From Luteimonas gilva (lineage in GTDB: Bacteria; Pseudomonadota; Gammaproteobacteria; Xanthomonadales; Xanthomonadaceae), in contig NZ_SZUA01000001.1 of the NCBI RefSeq assembly GCF_005239095.1, forward strand, positions 1,283,049-1,347,048: a DNA stretch of 64,000 nucleotides, read 5' to 3'. Below, one piece after another: positions 57,560-64,000 of the stretch. A program made the translations under genes and the position numbers. Below the pieces are notes generated by a model. It saw only the letters and a program-made list of their open reading frames with translations, had not been told where the DNA came from and did not search any database. Numbering within the stretch: the first letter of the stretch is position 1; every line of letters begins with the position of its first letter.

Positions 57560-58227
57560 CGAAGATCCGGCGCTGCGTAATCTTCAAGCCATACGGGTGG
57601 CAGGCGTTCGGCTTCCGCCATCCACTCGGCCACCGCCGGCCGCGCCATCAAGCGTCGCATCCATGTTTCGGCCAGCGGCCAAGGCGATGCATCGGCCTCG
57701 TGAGCCTGCAAGCGCCGCACGACGGGCACGAAAGCCAGGTCGGCCAGCGACAGATCGCCGGCCAAATAAGGCCCGCCGCTGGCGGCGAGCTCGTCGTTCC
57801 AAACTTTCAGGAGGCGGCCGGCTTCTTGCGCTTCGGCCGGCTTCATCGCGCGGCGTTCGGGATAGAACGAGCTTTCGAACGACAAACGCCCGCACAGGCC
57901 CGACAGGCCGCTATGCATCCACGCCAGCAACGAACGCGCGCGGGCGCGCTTGCGCGGATCCGCGGGCAGCAGCGGGCGCTCGCCGATGTCGCTGGCGTAT
58001 TCCATGATCGCCAGCGAATCGAAGATCACCGTTCCGCCGTCCACCAGAACGGGCACCGCCGCGGGCGGCGAGAAGTCGCCGACTTTCGCCAGATCCAAGG
58101 CGCGCTGCGGCGGCCGCAGGTCGATCAGCCGTTCTTCGAATTCGATGCCCTGCTCGCGCAGGGCCAACCAGGCGCGCAAGGCCCAGCTCGAGGCGTTCTT
58201 GGTGCCGATGTACAGGATGCGGTTCAT
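57547..58227 (-). CDS. Glutathione S-transferase family protein
   Basis: Product of 226 residues: an N-terminal thioredoxin-like domain (ILYIGTKNASSWALRAWLALREQGIEFEERLIDL, AVPVLVDGGTVIFDSLAIMEYASD with the glutathione-binding cis-Pro and Asp-Ser) and a C-terminal helical domain (YLAGDLSLADLAFVPVVRRL). Ser in KNASSWALR may be the thiol-activating residue. The substrate is unknown. The final residues come from a dispersed repeat that supplies the stop codon. The gene stands 102 bp downstream of the GNAT gene on the same strand. Confidence 0.87.
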   Translation of the reverse strand: MNRILYIGTKNASSWALRAWLALREQGIEFEERLIDLRPPQRALDLAKVGDFSPPAAVPVLVDGGTVIFDSLAIMEYASDIGERPLLPADPRKRARARSLLAWMHSGLSGLCGRLSFESSFYPERRAMKPAEAQEAGRLLKVWNDELAASGGPYLAGDLSLADLAFVPVVRRLQAHEADASPWPLAETWMRRLMARPAVAEWMAEAERLPPVWLEDYAAPDLRSPG

Positions 58228-58329
58228 GCGCAGGCTTCGAAAAACGGCCGTGCGCGAATTATCCGCGAACATCGCGCAACCGTTTTGCGATTCCGCGGAT
58301 CTCGCGCGAAATAAACCCGCACCCGGGCG

Positions 58330-59007
58330 TTACGCGCGGCGAATCGACCAGAATCCGATATCGCGCCGATGCCGGTAGCCGAGCCGCTCGTACAGGCGCA
58401 GCGCGCGGGGATTCTCACGACTGACGTGCAGGAAAGGGATGCGGCCGCGGTGCAGGTTGTCGTTGCTGAGCATCGCCGTCAGCCGCCGCGCATAGCCGCG
58501 ACCGTTGAAGTCCGGATGGGTGCAGATGGCGCTGATTTCCTGGGAACCGTCCATGCCCAAGCGTTCGCCGGCCATCGCCGCCAGCCGGCCGTCTTGGTAG
58601 ATGCCGAAATAGCGGCCCATCTCCATCGTCCGTTCGCGGAAGTAATGCGGATAGACCAGTGCGGTCAGCGCCAGCACGTCGGCGCGGTGCGTTCGCGTCA
58701 GCTCGACCATGTCCGGCCCGTCGATCACCTCCAGCGGCCGCTCGCAGATCATCTGGACCAGCGGACGGAAAGCTTGCAGGCGCCACCCGCTCGGCGCCTC
58801 CGCCGCGACGCCGAGCAGGTACAGGCTCTCGCCGGGTGCGATCAGCGTTTCGAACGCCTGCGCAACATCCGCTTTCGCGTTGGCCACGCCCAAGAACGGG
58901 GCGAAATCGGCCGGATAGCGCGCGGCATCGCCATCGCTCAGCGCGATGTCCCGATGGCGGGTCCGCAATGAACTCCACAAAGGATTGTCGAGCTCGCGAA
59001 CGTCCAT
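58330..59007 (-). CDS. GNAT-family acetyltransferase (FR47-like)
   Basis: Product of 225 residues. The C-terminal half is a GNAT domain: GIYQDGRLAAMAGERLGMDGSQEISAICTHPDFNGRGYARRLTAMLSNDNLHRGRIPFLHVSRENPRALRLYERLGYRHRRDIGFW, with the acetyl-CoA loop NGRGYA. The N-terminal half resembles the divergent GNAT domain of FR47-like proteins. The substrate is unknown. It starts 5 bp after the stop of the HxlR regulator gene, so the two are one transcript, divergent from the FMN reductase gene. Confidence 0.87.
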   Translation of the reverse strand: MDVRELDNPLWSSLRTRHRDIALSDGDAARYPADFAPFLGVANAKADVAQAFETLIAPGESLYLLGVAAEAPSGWRLQAFRPLVQMICERPLEVIDGPDMVELTRTHRADVLALTALVYPHYFRERTMEMGRYFGIYQDGRLAAMAGERLGMDGSQEISAICTHPDFNGRGYARRLTAMLSNDNLHRGRIPFLHVSRENPRALRLYERLGYRHRRDIGFWSIRRA

Positions 59008-59012
59008 GATTG

Positions 59013-59384
59013 CTATCGCTTGCGTTTGGCCGCGGCGTCGAAGCGATGCCGCGCCGAGTCGATCCGCGGGCTGTTCTCCAGGGCCCAGCGTCCCAGCGCA
59101 CCGACCGGACCGCACAGCGATTCGCCTAGCGGCGTAAGCGCGTATTCCACGCTGGGCGGCACGGTCGGATACACGGTGCGCGTCACCAATCCATCGCGTT
59201 CCAAATTGCGTAAGGTCAGAGTCAGCATGCGTTGCGACAGGCCCTCGATCGAACGCTTCAGTTCGTTGAAACGCCAGGGCCGCTCGCTGAGCAGCATGAT
59301 CACCAGGATGCTCCACTTGTCGCCGACCCGCGCAAGGATCTCGCGGACCGGCGTGCAGGACTCGTGCGTGTGCCTAGGTTTCAT
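59013..59384 (-). CDS. HxlR-family transcriptional regulator
   Basis: Winged-helix regulator of 123 residues: the family cysteine CTPVREILARVGDKWSILVIMLLSERPWRFNELKRSIEGLSQRMLTLTLRNLERDGLVTRTVYPTVPPSVEYALTPLG covers nearly the whole protein. A single N-terminal Cys before PVREIL is the usual electrophile or quinone sensor in this family. AAGG eight bases before the internal ATG fixes the start. It is divergent from an NADPH-dependent FMN reductase gene, the classical quinone/aldehyde response arrangement, and probably represses it. Confidence 0.92.
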   Translation of the reverse strand: MKPRHTHESCTPVREILARVGDKWSILVIMLLSERPWRFNELKRSIEGLSQRMLTLTLRNLERDGLVTRTVYPTVPPSVEYALTPLGESLCGPVGALGRWALENSPRIDSARHRFDAAAKRKR

Positions 59385-59418
59385 GAATGTGCCTTCTTGT
59401 GGATCGGACACCCGGTCA

Positions 59419-59448
59419 CTAACTTAGCCCAGGTTCCGTTTTGTAACC
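59419..59448. promoter_or_regulatory. Possible HxlR operator region
   Basis: The 82-bp gap between hxlR-like and FMN reductase genes contains CTAACTTAG (59419-59427, symmetric around C) and GGTTCCGTTTTGTAACC (59432-59448, GGTT/AACC arms). These are the only symmetric elements there. Weak support. Confidence 0.35.
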
Positions 59449-59466
59449 CATGAAGGACGTAAAATC

Positions 59467-60057
59467 ATGATCAAGATCGCGCTCATCGTCGGCAGTACGC
59501 GGCCGCAGCGGTTCGCGGACGTGCCGGCGCGCTGGATCGCGCAAGGCGCCGCCGCACGGCCGGACTTGCGCATGGAAACGCTGGACCTGCGCGACTACGC
59601 CCTGCCGTTCTACCAAGAACCGGCATCCCCGTTGGCCAGCAACGGCGTTTATACCCACCCGGCGGCGGAAACCTGGCGCAGCAAGATCGGCGAGTTCGAC
59701 GGCTATATCGCCACCGTCGCCGAATACAACCACGGGCCGACCGCAGTGATGAAGAACGCTTTGGATTCGGCGTTCTACGAATGGAACCGCAAGCCGATCG
59801 CGTTCGTCGGCTACGGCGGCGCCGGCGGCGTGCGCGCGATCGAACAATTGCGCGGCGTGGCGATCGAATTGCAGATGGCGCCGGTCAAGGCCGAGGTCAA
59901 CATCGCGATGGAGCCTTTCGTCGGTATGTTGACGCAGGGCAAGACGCCCGACGACTACGAGCATCTAGTGAAGGCGCGAGAAACGATGTTCGATCAGTTG
60001 GTTTGGTGGGGTAACGCGCTCAAGGCGGCGCGCGAGCGGCTGGCGCAGGCGGCCTGA
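59467..60057 (+). CDS. NADPH-dependent FMN reductase/quinone reductase-like flavoprotein
   Basis: Flavodoxin-fold protein of 196 residues: IALIVGSTRPQRFADVPARW binds the FMN phosphate, VAEYNHGPTAVMKNALDSAFYEWNRKPIAFVGYGGAGGVRAIEQL covers the flavin-binding loop. Relatives reduce quinones, azo compounds or free FMN by two electrons with NAD(P)H. Divergence from an HxlR regulator suggests it detoxifies an electrophile sensed by that protein. The start is supported by AAGGACG ten bases before the ATG. A half copy of repeat B follows the gene. Confidence 0.9.
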   Translation: MIKIALIVGSTRPQRFADVPARWIAQGAAARPDLRMETLDLRDYALPFYQEPASPLASNGVYTHPAAETWRSKIGEFDGYIATVAEYNHGPTAVMKNALDSAFYEWNRKPIAFVGYGGAGGVRAIEQLRGVAIELQMAPVKAEVNIAMEPFVGMLTQGKTPDDYEHLVKARETMFDQLVWWGNALKAARERLAQAA

Positions 60058-60067
60058 GACCTTTGCT

Positions 60068-60094
60068 TTTGTGGGGGCGGCTTCAGCCGCGAGC
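60068..60094. repeat. Family B repeat, half copy
   Basis: TTTGTGGGGGCGGCTTCAGCCGCGAGC, the left arm alone; the right arm is absent and only a short CTCAAG-type remnant follows. It lies 10 bp after the FMN reductase gene. Confidence 0.8.
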
Positions 60095-60234
60095 TTCCCG
60101 CCGACAGCCGCATTCATCTAGAGCCGACAAGAAAGTGGGTGCTCAAGTCGCTGCCGCAAAGACAGGCTCGCTGACCATCGCTTAACGCCGGCGGGAGCAT
60201 GCTTCGGCTTCCCGAACCGCAAGCGAGGTCAGCG

Positions 60235-60615
60235 ATGCCTTACGTCGACGGTAGCGTCATGGCGGTGCCCACCGCCAATAAGCAGAAATTCATCGATTTC
60301 GCCAACCAGGTCGATCCGTTGTTCCTGGAACACGGCGCCCTCAGCGTCCGCGAATGCTGGGGCGACGACGTCCCCGCCGGCAAGCAGACCGATTTCCAGC
60401 ACGCCGTGCAGGCCAAGGACGACGAAACGATCGTGTTCTCCTGGGTCGAATGGCCGGACAAGGCCACGCGCGACGCGGGCATGAAGAAAGTCATGGACGA
60501 TCCGCGCATGCAGCCGGATAAAGTCTCCATGCCCTTCGACGGGGCGCGAATGATCTTCGGCGGCTTCTCGCCCGTGCTGGAGCTCGGCAGCAACTCGCGT
60601 TCGAAAGCCAGCTGA
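60235..60615 (+). CDS. DUF1428 family protein (YbaA-like)
   Basis: Product of 126 residues with the family pattern MPYVDGSVMAVPTANKQKFIDFANQVDPLFLEHGALSVRECWGDDVPAGKQTDFQHAVQAKDDETIVFSWVEWPDKATRDAGMKKVMDDPRM, then MPFDGARMIFGGFSPVL. The fold is a dimeric ferredoxin-like alpha+beta barrel; the function is unknown, though relatives are often induced by stress. GCGAGG precedes the ATG. It ends 15 bp before a perfect family A hairpin. Confidence 0.88.
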   Translation: MPYVDGSVMAVPTANKQKFIDFANQVDPLFLEHGALSVRECWGDDVPAGKQTDFQHAVQAKDDETIVFSWVEWPDKATRDAGMKKVMDDPRMQPDKVSMPFDGARMIFGGFSPVLELGSNSRSKAS

Positions 60616-60630
60616 GCGCGACGCCGCTCT

Positions 60631-60658
60631 TGTAGAGTCGAGCCTGCTCGACTCTACA
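60631..60658. repeat. Family A repeat, single perfect hairpin
   Basis: TGTAGAGTCGAG-CCTG-CTCGACTCTACA: a 12-base perfect stem around CCTG, the basic unit of family A. It lies between the convergent ends of the DUF1428 and porin genes. Confidence 0.9.
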
Positions 60659-60665
60659 TTCGGCG

Positions 60666-61448
60666 CTAGAAGTTCTTCAGCAGCACCACCGCGAAATGGC
60701 TGCCCGCCACGCGGTAGCCGTTGAGCGTGTACAGATCCGGCTCGGCCGTGGTCCAGGTCTGCTCGAAGGAAACGGCGAAATCGCGCGGCAACGAACGGGT
60801 CAAGCCGATCTTGTAGGCGTTGTAGGCGTTGATGTCGTTCGGCACGCCGGTCTGCGGATTGCGCCCGCGCGGCTGCTTGCGCGCAGCGTGCGCAGCGGCG
60901 TACCACTTCTCGCCGAGCGCCGTGCCCGCGCCCACATCGAAATACCAAGAACCGCGCGAATCCGGCGTGCCGAACGAATCGCCGACGCTGTAGTTCAACT
61001 TCGCGCTCAAGCCGCGCCAACCGACGAAGCCCACCACTTCGTTCGTGTCCGGACGTTTCGTGCCGCTGGGATAGTGGCCCGGGAATTCGAGCCGCATCGC
61101 ATAACCCTTCAGCGTCCAATCGCCGCGGATCCAGCGGTAGCCGGCGTAGGCATCCAACTCCAGCCGTCCGTTGCTGCCCGGATACACCTTCTCCACCCAA
61201 TTGACCGTGGTCACGTCGAGACCGGCGTACCAGCCGCTGGAAGCGTAGTAGTTCACTTCCACCTGCGCCGACGGATTGCCCACGCTCTGCGATAGACCGC
61301 GGCCGACGTAATTGCTCATCAATGCGACGTAACCGCTTGGGCGGTCCAAATCCGAAGCCGCGCACGCTGCGGGCGCGCTCGCGACGATCAACAATGACGG
61401 CAGAACGCGCTGCACGACTCGATTCAGACGCAACCCTATTGATGCCAT
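60666..61448 (-). CDS. TorF-family putative outer-membrane porin
   Basis: Product of 260 residues with a signal peptide (LPSLLIVASAPAACAA, about 15-31). The mature part alternates short amphipathic strands rich in Tyr, Trp and Gly and ends in phenylalanine (VVLLKNF), as outer-membrane beta barrels do. SGYVALMSNYVGRGLSQSVGNPSAQVEVNYY near the N-terminus is the signature of the TorF/Gcw_chp group. The channel substrate is unknown. A GGGGGG run five bases before the ATG sets the start. Single gene. Confidence 0.82.
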   Translation of the reverse strand: MASIGLRLNRVVQRVLPSLLIVASAPAACAASDLDRPSGYVALMSNYVGRGLSQSVGNPSAQVEVNYYASSGWYAGLDVTTVNWVEKVYPGSNGRLELDAYAGYRWIRGDWTLKGYAMRLEFPGHYPSGTKRPDTNEVVGFVGWRGLSAKLNYSVGDSFGTPDSRGSWYFDVGAGTALGEKWYAAAHAARKQPRGRNPQTGVPNDINAYNAYKIGLTRSLPRDFAVSFEQTWTTAEPDLYTLNGYRVAGSHFAVVLLKNF

Positions 61449-61694
61449 GTTCGCCCCCCGGCGACCGAGAACCGTATCCGAGCGCGGATCGGGCGCCGCC
61501 CGTCGCGAAAAAAGCATTATTTGGCACCCCCGAAACCGAATATAGGACCACTATGGCCGGGCCAATCGGGCCACTCTTGGAAAATATTGCGGTCCGCCCG
61601 TCGGTTCGCGGCCCGAGGCGATGCGCGGCCGCAACGGACAAGCGAAGCGCGCCCGGAGCCTGCCGGGCCCGCCCGGACGCGCTTCGCCCCCGCA

Positions 61695-62573
61695 TTACGC
61701 CCGCAAGGGCCGCATCGTCCGCCACGGCACGCTGCGGTAGCCGTCGGCCACCGCCCAGGCGCCGCAGGCGATCGCGGTCGACATCAAGAAAGGCGTCCAC
61801 GTGTCGTTCGACGGCGCCGCCATCAGACCGGGCAGCCAGACGAGCACGGTGATGACGCTCAGCATGGCCGACTCCAGCACGATGGCCAGGCGCGGCCATG
61901 TCCCGGACAGCATGCCCAAGCTGGCGCAAAAACTGGCTGCGCCGGTCAAATAGGCCCAGAAGTACGGGCCGGGAATCCAGGCCGGCACGAAACCAGCGGT
62001 TTCCTTCGCATAAGCGAAATGCGACAGGCCGATCATCGGCAACGACAAGGCGCACAGCAACCGCGCGCCGCATACGCCGCGCGCACCGGATAGCCAGCCC
62101 GCCTTGCCGAGCGCGGCATCGCCGGCCCGCATCGCGAAGAGGGTCCAGGCCCCGGCGACGATCACGCCGATTTCGCCCACGCCCAACCATGAGAACGGCG
62201 ACAACGGCCGCACGAACGCTACCGGCAGCTTCAGCGCCGCCCACCACAGCAGCGCGAACGCGAACAACGCGGCGGCCGCGATATCGGTCGCGCGACGCAC
62301 GAGCAGACCGATACCGGCCGCGAGTTCGATCGCGGCGCAGGCATACACCAACAGGGTCCGCAGCGGCATATCCTGAGGAATGGGCTGCCACACCGATGCG
62401 GAATCGCCGTAATACAAGCCGCGCAAACCGAGCGCGATCATGACGGCCGCCAACAAGGCATGACCCCAGCCGATGCGCGGGCCGTCGATCGCACCGGTGC
62501 CGATCGACAAACGCTCTGTCATCCAACCTAAAGGACCGGTCCGCATCGCCTGCGCATCGGCATTTCTGTTCAT
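61695..62573 (-). CDS. DoxX-like membrane protein
   Basis: Product of 292 residues with about eight transmembrane segments (GHALLAAVMIALGLRGLYYG, LLVYACAAIELAAGIGLLV, IAAAALFAFALLWWAALKLP, FSWLGVGEIGVIVAGAWTLFAM, LLCALSLPMIGLSHFAYA, YFWAYLTGAASFCASLGML, LESAMLSVITVLVWLPGLM, STAIACGAWAVADGY). The late SHFAYAKETAGFVPAWIPGPYFWAYLTG motif is of the DoxX/DUF4267-like kind. The role is unknown. It follows the porin gene's upstream region with a gap of about 245 bp and is transcribed towards it. Confidence 0.78.
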   Translation of the reverse strand: MNRNADAQAMRTGPLGWMTERLSIGTGAIDGPRIGWGHALLAAVMIALGLRGLYYGDSASVWQPIPQDMPLRTLLVYACAAIELAAGIGLLVRRATDIAAAALFAFALLWWAALKLPVAFVRPLSPFSWLGVGEIGVIVAGAWTLFAMRAGDAALGKAGWLSGARGVCGARLLCALSLPMIGLSHFAYAKETAGFVPAWIPGPYFWAYLTGAASFCASLGMLSGTWPRLAIVLESAMLSVITVLVWLPGLMAAPSNDTWTPFLMSTAIACGAWAVADGYRSVPWRTMRPLRA

Positions 62574-62771
62574 GGCGCTCCTCCCTATTGGTCGGAGTAT
62601 GTGGAACGAAACGCACCGTTATGGGGACCAAATCTGAGAACATCGCGGAGAGCCACTTAACGGCGCGGTCACGCGCATCCGCCGACGATGCGGATGCATG
62701 CGGGACGAACCGACATCGTCGCGCCGGTCGAAACGGCATCCCGCCGCATCGCTCACGCAAAGGAGACCGGC

Positions 62772-63221
62772 ATGATCCAAACCCGACACGGCAGCTGCCA
62801 TTGCGGCGCGGTCCGTTTTTCTTGCGATATCGACCTGGCTCCCGCGGGCCAGCGCTCGCCCCCATTGCGCCCGGGCGACTGGTACGCCTCCACGCTACGC
62901 TGCAATTGCTCCTTCTGCCGCAAGACCCGCATGTGGAAGAACCACGTCCCCGCCGAAGCCTTCCGCCTGCTGCAAGGCGCGGACCATCTGAGCCATTACC
63001 GCTTCGGCGAAGGTTCCATCGACCACACGTTTTGCAAGCGCTGCGGCGTCTACGCCTTCGTCTCCGCCAGCGAACCGGCCATGGGCGGCGACTTCTATTG
63101 CGTCAACATCGCCTGCCTGGACGACGTGAGCGAAGAGGAGTACGCCGCCGCGCCGATCCGTTACGAAGACGGCGCGCACGACGATTGGGGCCATCCGCCG
63201 GCGATCATCGGTTACTTGTGA
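62772..63221 (+). CDS. GFA-family zinc protein
   Basis: Product of 149 residues, second member of the glutathione-dependent formaldehyde-activating family in the window: GSCHCGAVRFSCDIDL at 8-23, LRCNCSFCRKTRMWKNHV at about 43-60, FCKRCGVYAFV at about 88-98 provide the cysteine clusters for two zinc ions. The C-terminal part (FYCVNIACLDD) is longer than in the 9849 protein. AAGGAGACC before the ATG fixes the start. Its last 17 bases overlap the end of the convergent CPBP gene. Confidence 0.87.
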   Translation: MIQTRHGSCHCGAVRFSCDIDLAPAGQRSPPLRPGDWYASTLRCNCSFCRKTRMWKNHVPAEAFRLLQGADHLSHYRFGEGSIDHTFCKRCGVYAFVSASEPAMGGDFYCVNIACLDDVSEEEYAAAPIRYEDGAHDDWGHPPAIIGYL

Positions 63222-64000
63222 ATTGCGACCACTTTCTCGTTCGCGATCGATGCCAAGCCAACACCGCAAAGGCCACGGCCAAGTTCAACGCCGCCATGCT
63301 CGACCAGATCGCCGGGCCCGCAGCTTGCGCCCGCTCCGGGTCGGCGAAGGAAGAAACGAACAAGGAACCCGCCGATGTACGCAACGCGGCATCCTGCACG
63401 AGGTTGTTGCCGATGTGGAAAGCCGCGACTAAGGCCAAGCTGCGCGTAGCGAGCATCAGGCATCCGTACAGCACGCTGGCCGTGCCGATCACCGTCAAAC
63501 CCGCCAACCAAGGCACGCCGCCCGCCACATGGGCGAGCACGAAGATCGCCGTAGGCAACAGTACGGCGGCGGCCGCACCGTAGCCTTCGTGCAACCTACG
63601 CATACCGTAACTGCGATATCCGACCTCTTCGGCGATGCCGATGGCCAAAGTCGCCGCGGTACCCATGGCGAAAGTCGCCGCCGTCAACTGCGGGTTCGGC
63701 GTCAGCCGGTAAGGCGCCCAAAACCAAACGACCGCGGCCCACCCTGTGGCCAGCGCTACGCCGCCCAAGAGACCCAGCGCCGCTCGGCGCAATGCGGGCG
63801 CGTCCGGCGAAACGCCGTAGTCGCGCCAACGCTCGCCGTGCCCTTTCAGGTGCCAAGCCGTAACCGCCAGCACGCCGACCGCGACGAAGAGGCATTTGAC
63901 CAACCACCCCAGGGCCGGCGACGCATCGCGTCCCGTCGCGATGGCCGCCAGCACCGTGCCGCCATAGGCGCAGAAAGTCACCAGCGCGAAATAACGCGCG
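63205..64000 (-). CDS. CPBP-family intramembrane metalloprotease, 5' end beyond window
   Basis: Membrane protein with at least seven helices and the CPBP/Abi motifs: EEVGYRSYG (EExxxR) at the start of the core, FVLAH (FxxxH) and FHIGNN (HxxxN), which together form an intramembrane metal site. Eukaryotic relatives process prenylated CaaX proteins; bacterial ones are often linked to bacteriocin immunity, but no such gene is near. A GTG at 63981 could start it, yet the frame stays open to the window edge with hydrophobic residues (RYFALV), so the true start lies outside. The last 17 bases overlap the GFA gene. Confidence 0.85.
   Translation of the reverse strand, partial: ARYFALVTFCAYGGTVLAAIATGRDASPALGWLVKCLFVAVGVLAVTAWHLKGHGERWRDYGVSPDAPALRRAALGLLGGVALATGWAAVVWFWAPYRLTPNPQLTAATFAMGTAATLAIGIAEEVGYRSYGMRRLHEGYGAAAAVLLPTAIFVLAHVAGGVPWLAGLTVIGTASVLYGCLMLATRSLALVAAFHIGNNLVQDAALRTSAGSLFVSSFADPERAQAAGPAIWSSMAALNLAVAFAVLAWHRSRTRKWSQFTSNR

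Noticed and set aside
60229-62865. Open frame of 878 codons on the minus strand
   Set aside because: It spans the DUF1428, porin and DoxX genes in a non-coding frame; those genes have signals, motifs and ribosome-binding sites of their own.
63205-64000. CPBP protease as a bacteriocin immunity gene
   Set aside because: No bacteriocin precursor, maturation enzyme or ABC exporter lies nearby, and the gene is cut by the window edge.

Overview
The window reads as chromosome of a high-GC gammaproteobacterium of the Xanthomonadaceae/Lysobacter type. The grounds are strongly GC-biased codon use, two families of short palindromic repeats of the kind scattered through these genomes (cores GTAGAGTCGAGC-CTGCTCGAC and GTAGGAGCGGCTTCAGCCGCGAGC), and many exported peptidases, Tat-exported enzymes and proline-rich lipoproteins. 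The genus is inferred, not proven. I see no rRNA, tRNA, CRISPR array, transposase or integrase gene.

Region by region. 1-9.7 kb: spermidine acetyltransferase (speG), proline iminopeptidase (pip), a PLP enzyme divergent from an Lrp/AsnC regulator, a KgtP-like permease, a Tat-exported metallo-beta-lactamase-fold enzyme with a cupin partner, and an EamA exporter divergent from a LysR regulator around a perfect 19-bp palindrome. 9.8-15.3 kb: a GFA protein, then a tight operon of exported M1 metallopeptidase, membrane protein and DUF885 lipoprotein peptidase, ended by a terminator. 15.3-18.4 kb: an AT-richer island that I read as an integrase-less integron cassette array. It has two complete attC sites, one truncated attC and three unknown ORFs; one carries a HEPN-like R-x4-H motif and one a PD-(D/E)XK-like motif. 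This is the most unusual part of the window. 18.4-29 kb: exported serine hydrolase, AraC regulator, DUF72 protein, a LytS/LytTR two-component system flanked by two paralogous Tat-exported aldo/keto reductases, and an NTP/NDP-translocase-like carrier.

29-36.8 kb: transporters, then an ArsR-type regulator with a textbook promoter heading a probable lipid-modifying operon (methyltransferase, atypical desaturase, membrane SRPBCC protein), followed by an AraC/VOC pair. 37-41 kb: exported MsrB/MsrA methionine sulfoxide repair and a DEAD-box RNA helicase. 41-44.5 kb: a DUF3649-PepSY-DUF3325 inner-membrane operon, probably iron reduction, facing an ECF sigma operon across a Fur-box-like palindrome. 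45.5-47 kb: an arsenic operon arsR-aquaporin-arsC. 47-54.1 kb: a lipoprotein with one c-type heme motif, divergent from a four-gene operon encoding a trypsin-like protease, a subtilase, a small lipoprotein and a metzincin. 54-64 kb: AAA ATPase, ClpP-fold lipoprotein, GST, GNAT, an HxlR/FMN-reductase divergent pair, a TorF-type porin, a DoxX-like protein, a second GFA protein and a CPBP protease that runs off the right edge.

Most genes look native and ordinary. The cassette array and the short palindromes (two of which supply the stop codon of the neighbouring gene) show how mobile or repetitive DNA has shaped the gene ends.
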